Positions 8,032 through 16,805 of a stretch of DNA of 50,786 bases are shown piece by piece (positions within the stretch are counted from its first letter, which is position 1; every line of letters starts with the position of its first letter). The DNA comes from an uncultured Clostridium sp. (GTDB lineage Bacteria; Bacillota; Clostridia; Lachnospirales; Lachnospiraceae). Location: NCBI GenBank assembly GCA_945915475.1, contig CAMEFI010000023.1:1-50786 (forward strand). Direction: 5' to 3'. A program made the position numbers and the translations under genes. The notes under the pieces were generated by a model. The model saw nothing but the letters and a program-made list of their open reading frames with translations, made no database searches and had not been told where the DNA came from.

Positions 8032-9888
8032 TTACGGGGTTACAACCTCCGGATCCACAAACAAAGCTTCAAACTCTTCCTGGTCAATCCGCTCTTTCTC
8101 TAACAATAATGCAGCACATTTATGCAAAATAGCAACATTCTCTTCCAGTAGCCTTCTCGCATCTGCATAACATTCATCAATAATCCGTTTTACCTCTTTG
8201 TCAATTGCAGCCGCAGTCTGTTCGCCAAGCATTCTTTGATGACCGATATCTCTTCCTACAAAGGTCTCTTCTTCATTATCTGTTTCATAATTAATGAGTC
8301 CTAACTCATCCGACATACCATATTTTACAACCATTGCCCTTGCTGCTGCGGTGGCCTGCTTAATATCCTGGGATGCTCCGGTTGTAATATCGTCCATGAT
8401 CATCTCTTCTGCAATACGGCCGCCAAGACTTACCTTAATATCCTGCAGAATCTTACCCTTGGTATTAAATACATTATCATTTTCCGGCAGAGGCATGGTA
8501 TAACCTGCAGCGCCCTGTCCGGTAGGAATGATGGAAACCGCATACACCGGACCTACCCCTTCTAATACGTGGAAAAGAATGGCATGACCGGATTCATGAT
8601 ATGCCGTAATCCTGCGCTCTTTCTCCGGAACGACACGGGATTTTCTCTCCGTACCAATTCCCACCTTGATAAAGGACTTATCCACATCCTCTTTGATAAT
8701 ATACTTTCGATTATCCTTCGCTGCATTGATGGCTGCCTCATTCATCAGATTCTCAAGATCCGCACCGGCAAAGCCTGCTGTTGTTCTTGCAATCTCATGA
8801 ATATCCACATCTTCACTAAGAGGCTTATTCTTTGTATGAATCTTAAGAATATCCTCTCTTCCCTTCACATCCGGTTTGCCCACTGCAATCTTACGATCAA
8901 AACGACCCGGACGAAGAATTGCAGGATCTAAGATATCTACACGGTTTGTTGCTGCCATGACTATAATTCCCTCGTTGACAGAAAACCCATCCATCTCTAC
9001 AAGCATCTGATTCAGTGTCTGTTCTCTCTCATCATGACCACCGCCAAGACCGGAACCTCTTCTACGTGCCACTGCATCAATCTCGTCAATAAATACAATA
9101 CACGGCGCATTCTTCTTGGCATCCGCAAACAGATCCCGGACACGGGACGCTCCGACACCCACAAACATTTCCACAAAATCAGAACCGGAAATGGTAAAGA
9201 ACGGTACATGCGCCTCTCCTGCAACGGCCTTTGCAAGCAGGGTCTTACCGGTTCCCGGAGGACCTACTAACAAGATACCCTTTGGAATTCTGGCACCTAA
9301 TTCAATATATTTGTTCGGATGCTTAAGAAAATCTACAATCTCCTCCAAGTCTTCTTTCTCTTCCTTAAGGCCGGCAACCTCATTAAATGTAATCTTATTA
9401 TCGCTGTCCGTTGTCATCTTGGCCCGGCTCTTCCCAAAATTCATCATAGAGCCGCCACCGTTTCCGGCATTCTGCATTCCGGCAAACATCATCACAACAA
9501 CAATCATTGCCACTAACCCCAGCACGTAAGGAAGCATCTTTTCTAACATACTTGGGCGAACCACATCGCTCATCTCAAATCCAACATTCACATCATTGTC
9601 TTCTGACAAGGTATTGTATAACTGTTGAAATTCCTTCACATCAGTTACGTAAAAACGCACCAGGCTCCGGTTCTTCATGGTAAGTTCAACCGTACCAGTG
9701 GGAACCTCTGCATTCTGTTGTACATAAACAGAAGCAATATTGCCCTCCTTAAAGTCCTTAGAGAACTCTGTCTCCGTGTAACTCAAATCCACGTTCTGAT
9801 TCCCACCCTGTAGTAAATAGAACACACCAAATATCAATGCGAACAACACTACATAAGAAACCAGACTTCTTTTCAAGTTTCTGTTCAT
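8032..9888 (-). CDS. ftsH: ATP-dependent zinc metalloprotease FtsH
   Basis: A 618-residue membrane AAA+ protease that degrades misassembled membrane and some soluble proteins. Two transmembrane helices (~10-27 and ~120-140) flank a small outer domain. The AAA module shows Walker A GPPGTGKT, Walker B IVFIDEID and the second region of homology ending LRPGRFDR. The zinc site is HESGH. Length is near the family norm. AAGGAG precedes the ATG. It closes the spoIIE-tilS-hpt-ftsH order known from Bacillus. Confidence 0.97.
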   Translation of the reverse strand: MNRNLKRSLVSYVVLFALIFGVFYLLQGGNQNVDLSYTETEFSKDFKEGNIASVYVQQNAEVPTGTVELTMKNRSLVRFYVTDVKEFQQLYNTLSEDNDVNVGFEMSDVVRPSMLEKMLPYVLGLVAMIVVVMMFAGMQNAGNGGGSMMNFGKSRAKMTTDSDNKITFNEVAGLKEEKEDLEEIVDFLKHPNKYIELGARIPKGILLVGPPGTGKTLLAKAVAGEAHVPFFTISGSDFVEMFVGVGASRVRDLFADAKKNAPCIVFIDEIDAVARRRGSGLGGGHDEREQTLNQMLVEMDGFSVNEGIIVMAATNRVDILDPAILRPGRFDRKIAVGKPDVKGREDILKIHTKNKPLSEDVDIHEIARTTAGFAGADLENLMNEAAINAAKDNRKYIIKEDVDKSFIKVGIGTERKSRVVPEKERRITAYHESGHAILFHVLEGVGPVYAVSIIPTGQGAAGYTMPLPENDNVFNTKGKILQDIKVSLGGRIAEEMIMDDITTGASQDIKQATAAARAMVVKYGMSDELGLINYETDNEEETFVGRDIGHQRMLGEQTAAAIDKEVKRIIDECYADARRLLEENVAILHKCAALLLEKERIDQEEFEALFVDPEVVTP

Positions 9889-9908
9889 TCTCGTTAATCT
9901 CCTTTATA

Positions 9909-10433
9909 TCACTCTTGCACAACCACACCAATATACGGAAGATTTCGATGTCGCTGTGCATAGTCAAGACCATATCCCACCACAAACTTGTCTTCAATCT
10001 CAAATCCACAGTAGTCGGTCTCTACCTCCGCCGTTCGTCTATCCGGCTTATCTAACAATGTTATGATCTTAAGGCTTTCCGGATTCCTTGCCCCCAGCAG
10101 TTTCTTAAGGTGAAACAAAGTATTGCCGGAATCCACAATATCCTCCACAATCAGCACATTCTTACCTTCAATATCTTCATCTAATTCTTTCTTGACTGTA
10201 ATATTGCCTGCTGAAACCATTCCATCACCATAAGAAGAAACGGACATAAAATCCATCGTTACCGGAACCGTTATTCTCTTTGCAAGTTCACAGGCAAAGA
10301 AAACACTTCCTTTCAAAATAATGACTAAATGAAGTTCCTTACCTGCATAATCCCTGTTAATCTGATTGGCCAGCTCACATATCCGGGCATCTACTTTTTC
10401 CTCTGAGATCATTTCTTCAACATGATAGTTCAT
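9909..10433 (-). CDS. hpt: Hypoxanthine phosphoribosyltransferase
   Basis: A 174-residue purine-salvage enzyme making IMP or GMP from hypoxanthine or guanine and PRPP. The PRPP loop VLIVEDIVDSGNTL is intact and the late GYGLDYAQRHRNLPYIG segment is typical. Two ATG codons are adjacent (10436 and 10433); AAGGAG lies three and six bases before them, so the second is slightly favoured. The start overlaps the end of tilS, implying translational coupling; ftsH follows 20 bases after the stop. Confidence 0.95.
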   Translation of the reverse strand: MNYHVEEMISEEKVDARICELANQINRDYAGKELHLVIILKGSVFFACELAKRITVPVTMDFMSVSSYGDGMVSAGNITVKKELDEDIEGKNVLIVEDIVDSGNTLFHLKKLLGARNPESLKIITLLDKPDRRTAEVETDYCGFEIEDKFVVGYGLDYAQRHRNLPYIGVVVQE

Positions 10434-11907
10434 CATTAACTCCTTCGCATCTCAACTCTAATATATATTGTGTATCCTCGCATACCCGATATCCTTCACT
10501 ACTGCGACCACCTATCACCCACAATATATCATTCCCACAAGCGATCACCGGTGTACTTTCTCTCATATGTGCCGGTATCTTTGCATCGATAAAATACCGT
10601 CTCAGTCTCTTCCGGTTTCCCTCCTGATCTATGGTTAAATAGTCATTTTCCATAGGATTTCGAATATGCAACGTATTCTTTATTGTATCACAAGCAAAGA
10701 ATTTCGTATAGTTATTTTTTGAATTTCTAATGTTATTTATAAAATTCTCCCGGTCCACCGGATTCATTTTGGTAAAATCCAGTATTCTGGCATATAAATA
10801 CTGTCCCTCCGCTATACAAATCCTTTGTTCTTTGCCGGACATCAAACCTGATATTGCAATCTCCGACATATATGTCACCGGTGTATCTTCTGTTTTCCCC
10901 TTTTGAAAGCTTTTCCCAATTATAAGATTTTCATACGAAACATATGCATACATATCATATGGCAGGCTGCATTTTCTTCCGCTCTGATTCTTTAACAGTT
11001 CATACAGATTCCGGACATGTACTGCCGAGATATCCTTTCTGTGCCCGCAAATTACGCAAAGTAATTCATATAGAACCTCCCTACCGAGTACCGGCTGCTG
11101 CTTCAATAAATGTTCCCGGTTGAGGATTCGTTCCCCCCGTGCATTCTCCCGGACATTCTGTAACAGATATTCTTTTACCATCTGTTTGAAAAAGCACTCG
11201 TACTCAGACATATTTTGCGCAAAAGACGCAATATGCATAACCGCCTGGTCATTTACTGTCTCTAATTCCGGAAGCACCCGGTTGCGGATTCGGTTTCTTG
11301 CATAGTCACTTCCCGCATTCGTGGTATCCTCCTGCCAGTCCACCTTTTTTTCCTGTAAATACTGCGTAAGCTCCTTCTTCCGGCAACAAAGAAATGGACG
11401 GATAATCCAAAGATTGTTTCCATCCGGCAGTTTTTCCCAGGCATTTACCGGTTGCATCCCCCTCACTCCGGACAATCCGGATCCTCTCACCAGGTGGAAA
11501 AGCACAGTCTCAGCCTGATCATCCATATGATGTGCCACCGCTAATTTATTTGCATTTACCTGCCCGGCCACCTCATAAAAATGCCGGTAGCGGCATACTC
11601 TCCCCACCTCTTCTTCCGACATCTTCTGTTGCTTTGCAAGTGCCGGAATATCCTCATAAAAAACAGAACAAGGCAGGTTAAATTGTGCACACAATTGCTG
11701 TACATACCGGACGTCCTCATCCGCTTCTTTTCGAATCCCATGATGGACATGCACCACAAAAAGACGAAGCTGCCACTGTTCTTTTAGTTCCGCCAACAAC
11801 ATAAGCAGTGCAACCGAATCTGCTCCACCCGATACTCCAAGCACAATCCGGTCCCCCTGCTCTATCATATGCTGTTCTTCCATATACGTTCGTACTTTAT
11901 CCGTCAT
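10417..11907 (-). CDS. tilS: tRNA(Ile)-lysidine synthetase
   Basis: A 496-residue ATP-dependent enzyme that converts the wobble cytidine of tRNA-Ile(CAU) to lysidine so it reads AUA. The N-terminal PP-loop VLGVSGGADSVALL is intact, with HHMDDQAETVLFHLVRGSGL downstream. The C-terminal part is the longer tRNA-binding extension of Firmicute enzymes. GGGAGAA precedes the ATG. It starts 36 bases after spoIIE and overlaps hpt. Confidence 0.95.
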   Translation of the reverse strand: MTDKVRTYMEEQHMIEQGDRIVLGVSGGADSVALLMLLAELKEQWQLRLFVVHVHHGIRKEADEDVRYVQQLCAQFNLPCSVFYEDIPALAKQQKMSEEEVGRVCRYRHFYEVAGQVNANKLAVAHHMDDQAETVLFHLVRGSGLSGVRGMQPVNAWEKLPDGNNLWIIRPFLCCRKKELTQYLQEKKVDWQEDTTNAGSDYARNRIRNRVLPELETVNDQAVMHIASFAQNMSEYECFFKQMVKEYLLQNVRENARGERILNREHLLKQQPVLGREVLYELLCVICGHRKDISAVHVRNLYELLKNQSGRKCSLPYDMYAYVSYENLIIGKSFQKGKTEDTPVTYMSEIAISGLMSGKEQRICIAEGQYLYARILDFTKMNPVDRENFINNIRNSKNNYTKFFACDTIKNTLHIRNPMENDYLTIDQEGNRKRLRRYFIDAKIPAHMRESTPVIACGNDILWVIGGRSSEGYRVCEDTQYILELRCEGVNDELSC

Positions 11908-11943
11908 GTTCTTCTCCCTGCATGTCGTCCTTGGTATTCCTTC

Positions 11944-14040
11944 TCACCGTTCCCACACTCCTGCAACTAATATCGTACTATCATCCCGCATCTGTCCCCT
12001 TTGCATGGATGTAATCTCTTCCATGATCAATTCTGCCATTTTCTGTGCATTATTGGTATGCATATGCACAATCAGATCTGCAAGATATGTCTCTTTATTC
12101 TCAAATACAATGCCATCTAACACACCATCACTTACCATCACAATCATATCTCCATGATAAAGCTTTCTTTCACAGGTGTCAAATTCCACCTGTTCTAAAA
12201 TCCCCACCGGCAGGGATGTAGAACGAATATACTCCACCTGCTCCCCCCGGCGGATAAAGGTTGTAGATGCTCCCAGCTTCACAAAATCCGTCATTCCGGT
12301 GTAAAGATCTAATACCGTCAAATCCAACGTTGAGCTTGCGCTGCCATCATCCAGAAAGCTAATAAAGGAATTCAAAAGTTCGATTGCCAGTTTTCTGCTA
12401 AATCCCGCCGACAGAAGCTGTTCTAACAAATCCACCACCTGCGCACTTTTTACATTAGCAGCTTCCCCACTCCCCATTCCATCTGAGATCATCATAACTG
12501 CCTTACCATTTTCCAGGCGAATAACGGAGAAATTATCTCCGCAATGCTCCTCCCCCTTCCGGTTGCAGCGCATAATTCCGGTGGTTAACATATACCCTGC
12601 CTTCTCCGTAAACGTAAAGGTGCTAATTCTTCTTCCCACCGCATCTTCCCCCCGGTTAAGGCATACCATATCCTTACCGGTAACAGTTTTTAATGCCTGT
12701 GCCAGTCTCTTTCCGGTCACCACCTTCTCCCGGTCAAGATAACAGCTGAGATACACCTTCAATCGGTTATTTGCATCCTTTACCATAACTGCTTTTGTTA
12801 CAATGACTCCCATTCTGGCAAAACGGTTCATGACTCTTCCCTCAAATAATTCCACCTGCAATGATCGTTCTGTAAGCGTTCCCGGAAATGCCTGAATCAC
12901 TTCACCAATTTCTCCCAGCTGTCGGATAAAATTTCTTCGCAGCTCCACTAAACGGTTACTCTGGGATTCCACCGCATTTAAAAGGGATATACCATCTCCA
13001 CTTAAGTACATGTTACTAAGGTCGGAGGGTAACTCCTGCTTATGTTCCTCTTCATGTATCTCTAACATTTTTTCCATTGCCAGAAATGCCTGTCCAAAAT
13101 TAATTATCTGCTCTTTATTTGCCTCCTGAATCAGGATATCCTGGGACAACTGTGTCACATTCTCCCGCCTCTCCGGAACCCTCTTTAACCGCACTGCAGG
13201 AGTCAACAAAAAAGCCACCAGCACTGTTAATGCTCCTATCAGCATCGTCGGCTCTAATAATGCACGCTCATAGAGTATTCCTATCAGCAGATAGCTCGCA
13301 AGATAGGATAACAGCACCCCCGGCTTTCCCAGTTCCCGCATAATGACAACAAGGCTCGCTATCAGAATCATCACTGCAAGATAGGACACTTCCCCCTCAC
13401 AAAATGCCAGAACAAGCCCGGTAACACTTCCTGTTGCAATTCCGATGCTGCCATCAAACCGATACGTATTGTAAAGAAGCAGATATCCGCAAAGAACAAA
13501 TAAAAGAGGCACCGGACTGTCTATAGCCGGACATCCAAACAATGCGGTTGCCATCAGCACAAAGATACCCACAAACCTTTTATTATCTGCAAACATACGA
13601 CTTGTCCCTGTCTGCAATGCCAATAATCCCTGTTCAAAAATAAGCACCATACAGCCACAAAGAATTCCCTCCAGCAATGTATAGATAACACTGATCTCCC
13701 TGCCTGTTACCAGAAACTGATACGGCATACTGACTGCCCACAGAATTCCTCCGCTAGCCAAGGCTATCTGATAATTATTGGAAAAGATCTTTTGGCGATC
13801 GGTACCCTTCAACAGTATTAACAAAAAAGTGAGCGCCAGGGCATATCTCAACATGGCCGTTCCGTCCAGTCTGCTTGCCACTCCCAGCATTAGCGCAATA
13901 AATATCCCCATAGAACTTCGTTCCTGCAAATATGCCCCCATAAAGAAAGGCACAACAAAAGGATACATCCCAAGCAGGCAGCAGCGTGCTACCAGAAACG
14001 CAAGGATATGTATCCCTAAATATTCTATCTTATACCGCAT
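11944..14040 (-). CDS. spoIIE: Stage II sporulation protein E, membrane PP2C phosphatase
   Basis: A 698-residue protein. The first ~300 residues contain about ten membrane helices; the last ~220 form a PP2C-type phosphatase (SDGMGSGEAAN and VSDGVLDG metal-site motifs). SpoIIE dephosphorylates SpoIIAA to release sigma-F in the forespore and helps place the polar septum. It is shorter than the ~830-residue Bacillus protein, mostly before the phosphatase. GGAGGG precedes the ATG. It heads the spoIIE-tilS-hpt-ftsH run behind a Spo0A-type promoter. Confidence 0.95.
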   Translation of the reverse strand: MRYKIEYLGIHILAFLVARCCLLGMYPFVVPFFMGAYLQERSSMGIFIALMLGVASRLDGTAMLRYALALTFLLILLKGTDRQKIFSNNYQIALASGGILWAVSMPYQFLVTGREISVIYTLLEGILCGCMVLIFEQGLLALQTGTSRMFADNKRFVGIFVLMATALFGCPAIDSPVPLLFVLCGYLLLYNTYRFDGSIGIATGSVTGLVLAFCEGEVSYLAVMILIASLVVIMRELGKPGVLLSYLASYLLIGILYERALLEPTMLIGALTVLVAFLLTPAVRLKRVPERRENVTQLSQDILIQEANKEQIINFGQAFLAMEKMLEIHEEEHKQELPSDLSNMYLSGDGISLLNAVESQSNRLVELRRNFIRQLGEIGEVIQAFPGTLTERSLQVELFEGRVMNRFARMGVIVTKAVMVKDANNRLKVYLSCYLDREKVVTGKRLAQALKTVTGKDMVCLNRGEDAVGRRISTFTFTEKAGYMLTTGIMRCNRKGEEHCGDNFSVIRLENGKAVMMISDGMGSGEAANVKSAQVVDLLEQLLSAGFSRKLAIELLNSFISFLDDGSASSTLDLTVLDLYTGMTDFVKLGASTTFIRRGEQVEYIRSTSLPVGILEQVEFDTCERKLYHGDMIVMVSDGVLDGIVFENKETYLADLIVHMHTNNAQKMAELIMEEITSMQRGQMRDDSTILVAGVWER

Positions 14041-14074
14041 ATGGCATCCCTCCCACTATCTCAAAGTGGGATAG

Positions 14075-14107
14075 AGTATAGCAGATATCTCGTACATATT
14101 CTGTCAA
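14075..14107 (-). promoter_or_regulatory. Spo0A-type sigma-A promoter of spoIIE (21-bp spacer)
   Basis: TTGACA at 14102-14107 and TATACT at 14075-14080 are separated by 21 bases, too long for ordinary sigma-A use but the hallmark of Spo0A-activated spoIIE/spoIIG promoters. A near-match to a 0A box, TGTCGGAA (14131-14138), lies upstream of the -35. Confidence 0.75.
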
Positions 14108-14174
14108 TTTGCCACGAACCGGCCCGCAACTTCCGACAGATTCTTCCCATGTACTGCCAAACTACACTATTATA

Positions 14175-14477
14175 TCATTTATTATCCGGCTCGATCAGAA
14201 TCTCATCCGGGTAAACCAGTCCAAGCTTATTCTTGGCAATATCCTCCATATACTTCTTCGTCTGCATATATTTCTCTAATGCCTCTAAATCCTTAGTTCT
14301 CTGTTCCTCATCCTCAATCTGGCTCTCCAAAACCTCCTGTTTCTTGGAAAGTTCTTTACTTTCCTTCTTAAGGGATGCGGAATAAACACCGATGCAGATG
14401 ACAAACACCATCACCACAAATGCAATAAACGGAAGTCCTTTTTTTATTCTCTTTTTTCTCTTACGACGTCTGCTCAT
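14175..14477 (-). CDS. divIC: Septum formation initiator, DivIC/FtsB family
   Basis: A 100-residue bitopic protein: Arg/Lys-rich cytoplasmic start, one membrane helix (~14-35), an outer coiled coil (~36-80, EELSKKQEVLESQIEDEEQ-like) and the tail LGLVYPDEILI. DivIC works with FtsL and DivIB in the division complex. AGGTGAG precedes the ATG. It lies between yabQ and spoIIE as in Bacillus. Confidence 0.9.
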   Translation of the reverse strand: MSRRRKRKKRIKKGLPFIAFVVMVFVICIGVYSASLKKESKELSKKQEVLESQIEDEEQRTKDLEALEKYMQTKKYMEDIAKNKLGLVYPDEILIEPDNK

Positions 14478-14496
14478 ATTCTCACCTGTTTCTTAA

Positions 14497-14919
14497 TCAT
14501 CTACTCTTTACTGCTATTTTAACCTCTTCCAGTGCTTTTTTCAATGCCTTTATAACAGACTTCTTCAAAGACCGGAATGGTTTCATTCCCACTGTCAGCG
14601 CCTTTCGCCAATAGGGTACCCATTTACCGGCGATAAATAATATCAGCCTGCTTAGTGTTAATGTGTAAAACAATACACCCAAAAACATACCAAAGAAAGC
14701 ATATCCTCTTAACGCACCTCTGTTATAGTAAAACAATGTCCGAAAGACCATCCATGCCGTAAACATCCAGAATACCAGATCTTCTATATCCACCACAATC
14801 TCCTTGTGACGGAACATCATCCGGAAAATACGCACTCCATCATACACAAATGCAAGCAACATTCCCAGTAACAGACAGACAACAAATAGTTCTGTCTCTT
14901 CGTAGATTAAATCAGCCAT
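14497..14919 (-). CDS. yabQ: Spore cortex biosynthesis protein YabQ
   Basis: A 140-residue membrane protein with about four helices and a basic C-terminus. Position after yabP and before divIC, size and the FVYDGVRIFRMMFRH segment fit YabQ, needed for cortex formation. Starts nine bases after the yabP stop; AAGGGGG precedes the ATG. Confidence 0.9.
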   Translation of the reverse strand: MADLIYEETELFVVCLLLGMLLAFVYDGVRIFRMMFRHKEIVVDIEDLVFWMFTAWMVFRTLFYYNRGALRGYAFFGMFLGVLFYTLTLSRLILFIAGKWVPYWRKALTVGMKPFRSLKKSVIKALKKALEEVKIAVKSR

Positions 14920-14928
14920 CCATCCCCC

Positions 14929-15213
14929 TTACTTAAACAGGCGGTTGAACAACCCATTTTCCCCCTTTATTCCCGGTTTCAGATCCGAATATGTAAAGGA
15001 ATCTACCCTGCCATCCACTTCTACCTCTCCCTTTTCCAGAGTCAGTTTCGTTACATTTAACTCCGTACCCTTAATCAAAAGTACTCCCTGTTCCGTCTCC
15101 AACAATACCTCATTGGGATCAAAGGAAATGACAGCATTGACTCCCGTAATCAAGCCTGCACCCCGGTTATTCAGTGTAATCTTGTGGGATTTTCCACTTC
15201 TTACCTCTTCCAT
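14929..15213 (-). CDS. yabP: Sporulation protein YabP
   Basis: A 94-residue soluble beta-rich protein beginning SHKITLNNRGAGLITGV and containing FDPNEVLLETEQG, typical of the YabP/YqfC family linked to spore coat or cortex assembly. GGAGGG precedes the ATG. Sits between rqcP and yabQ. Confidence 0.92.
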   Translation of the reverse strand: MEEVRSGKSHKITLNNRGAGLITGVNAVISFDPNEVLLETEQGVLLIKGTELNVTKLTLEKGEVEVDGRVDSFTYSDLKPGIKGENGLFNRLFK

Positions 15214-15286
15214 ACCGTGTCCACCCTCCTGTCTGACTTTACTTGATGTATTCTATGTCAGACAGTGGATAAAAATGCATATCTTC

Positions 15287-15538
15287 CTACAGATATTTGA
15301 ACATATCCTTTGCATCCTCTTTCTTTGTAGACTCCACAATGGCCGTAACCTCAACAGATACATTCTTATTGCCAAATTCAATGTCTATCCGGTCTCCTAC
15401 CTTTACATCCGTTGATGCTTTTGCCACCCGGCTATTCACCATAACACGTCCCGCATCACAGGCATCATTTGCAACGGTTCTTCTCTTAATCAGACGAGAA
15501 ACCTTTAAATATTTGTCTAATCGCATATTTCCCTCCAA
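15287..15538 (-). CDS. rqcP: S4-domain RNA-binding protein RqcP (YabO)
   Basis: An 83-residue protein that is almost entirely one S4 domain (MRLDKYLKVSRLIKRRTVANDACDAG). Family members act with RqcH on stalled 50S subunits in ribosome quality control. GGAGGG precedes the ATG. First gene of the yabO-yabP-yabQ-divIC order; the HU terminator ends just upstream. Confidence 0.92.
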   Translation of the reverse strand: MEGNMRLDKYLKVSRLIKRRTVANDACDAGRVMVNSRVAKASTDVKVGDRIDIEFGNKNVSVEVTAIVESTKKEDAKDMFKYL

Positions 15539-15549
15539 AAATGAAATAA

Positions 15550-15571
15550 GGCTGTTGCATATGCAACAGCC
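15550..15571 (-). terminator. Terminator after the HU gene
   Basis: A perfect 22-base palindrome (GGCTGTTGCAT and its reverse complement) followed on the minus strand by TTATTTCATTTTT. It separates hup from rqcP. Confidence 0.75.
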
Positions 15572-15597
15572 CTCATCATTCTAATAACAAATCGAAA

Positions 15598-15873
15598 TTA
15601 TTTGTTAACAACATCCTTTAAAGCCTTACCAGCTTTGAACTTAGGTGCCTTAGAAGCTGCAATCTTCATTGTCTCGCCAGTTCTAGGATTTCTACCCTCT
15701 CTTGCTGGTCTCTCAGATACTTCGAATGTACCAAAACCAACTAACTGGATCTTCTCACCCTTTGTTAACTCTTCTGCTACAACATCTGTGAAAGCCTTTA
15801 ATGCCTTCTCAGCATCTTTCTTAGATAATTCTGTCTTCTCAGCAATAGCTGCAACTAATTCTGTTTTGTTCAT
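15598..15873 (-). CDS. hup: HU family DNA-binding protein
   Basis: A 91-residue histone-like protein starting MNKTELVAAIAEKTELSKKDAEKAL, with the DNA-clamping beta arm around GRNPRTGETMKIAASKAPKF. It bends and packs the nucleoid as a dimer. GAGGAGG precedes the ATG; a near-consensus promoter and a single-gene terminator suggest strong monocistronic expression. Confidence 0.97.
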   Translation of the reverse strand: MNKTELVAAIAEKTELSKKDAEKALKAFTDVVAEELTKGEKIQLVGFGTFEVSERPAREGRNPRTGETMKIAASKAPKFKAGKALKDVVNK

Positions 15874-15949
15874 AGGAATAGTTCCTCCTCTTAAATATTA
15901 TATAGTATTTCTTTGTTTCCCTGCCTAAAAGAGGCAAGTCCTAGTAGTA

Positions 15950-15978
15950 GTTATACTCGTTTGCCCCCTGTTTGTCAA
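15950..15978 (-). promoter_or_regulatory. Sigma-A promoter of hup
   Basis: TTGACA, 17-base spacer, TATAAC on the minus strand, about 77 bases before the ATG. The rest of the 15874-16187 gap is AT-rich, with no open frame or clear hairpin. Confidence 0.85.
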
Positions 15979-16187
15979 GCAAATAGCCATATTCTTCGTT
16001 TTTTTGTACAAATTAGTAGAATTTTCCTGGGTGTTTCCTTGTAAAATCTATATATTTTGCCTTTTGTCTTTATGTTTTTTCAACAAATTGCAGCATCTTT
16101 TATGTGAATTATTAACAATTTTCTTTTTCTTTCCTTGTCGTCATATTGCTTGGTTTTTCGCACTTTTTTAGGGATTTCGTAAAATTT

Positions 16188-16736
16188 CTAACCTTCCATC
16201 TGTTTCCCAAGGAAATTTGCAGCAATAATTGCCGCTTTTTGCTCTGTTTCCGTCAAGGGGTTCCTATTATCTTTGCTGAGTACAATGACAGCTCCAATGG
16301 CATCTCCTTCGCTGATAATGGTCTGCACAATCTGTCCTTCATACAGATCATCGCCCTCTCCGGTAATCTGAATATATTTCTTGTCTCCTTTTCTCGCCAT
16401 AATAGCTTCGCGGTCATTAATGGCCTCCTCTAACTGCTTATGGAGTGACTTTCCAAGCAACTCTTTCTTGGGCATTCCTGACACCGCAATCACCTGATCT
16501 CTGTCTGTCACGCAAACCGGGCATCCAAGAATCTGTGCTGTTGCATCTACATATTCCTGTGCAAAAATTGCAAGTTCCCCAATTGGAGAATATTTTTTTA
16601 GGATAATTTCTCCATCTTTATCGGTAAATATTTCCAAAGGGTCTCCTTCCCTGATCCGCAAGGTTCTTCGGATTTCCTTTGGAACCACAATTCTCCCTAA
16701 TTCATCTATTCTTCGTACAATTCCTGTTGCTTTCAT
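16188..16736 (-). CDS. spoVT: Stage V sporulation regulator SpoVT
   Basis: A 182-residue transcription factor. The N-terminal AbrB swapped-hairpin domain (MKATGIVRRIDELGRIVVPKE) binds DNA and the C-terminal ~120 residues form a GAF-like domain. SpoVT tunes sigma-G-dependent forespore genes. AGGAGG precedes the ATG, and a sigma-G-like promoter lies just upstream. Confidence 0.95.
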   Translation of the reverse strand: MKATGIVRRIDELGRIVVPKEIRRTLRIREGDPLEIFTDKDGEIILKKYSPIGELAIFAQEYVDATAQILGCPVCVTDRDQVIAVSGMPKKELLGKSLHKQLEEAINDREAIMARKGDKKYIQITGEGDDLYEGQIVQTIISEGDAIGAVIVLSKDNRNPLTETEQKAAIIAANFLGKQMEG

Positions 16737-16776
16737 ACAAAAATTCCTCCTGAAACAAATTTTTCCTTAATGAGGG

Positions 16777-16805
16777 TAGTATTTGTATTCAAAGGAAATT
16801 TATGC
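16777..16805 (-). promoter_or_regulatory. Sigma-G-like promoter of spoVT
   Basis: GCATA and AATACTA are separated by 17 bases on the minus strand, fitting the forespore sigma-G pattern. The -35 overlaps the stop region of the MATE gene. Confidence 0.45.

Noticed and set aside
8569-8931. Open frame antisense to ftsH
   Set aside because: It mirrors the conserved ftsH coding pattern and has no ribosome site or recognisable protein.
14051-14071. Hairpin TCCCACT/AGTGGGA that could hide the spoIIE ribosome site
   Set aside because: The predicted transcript start falls within one arm, so the stem probably does not form in the mRNA.
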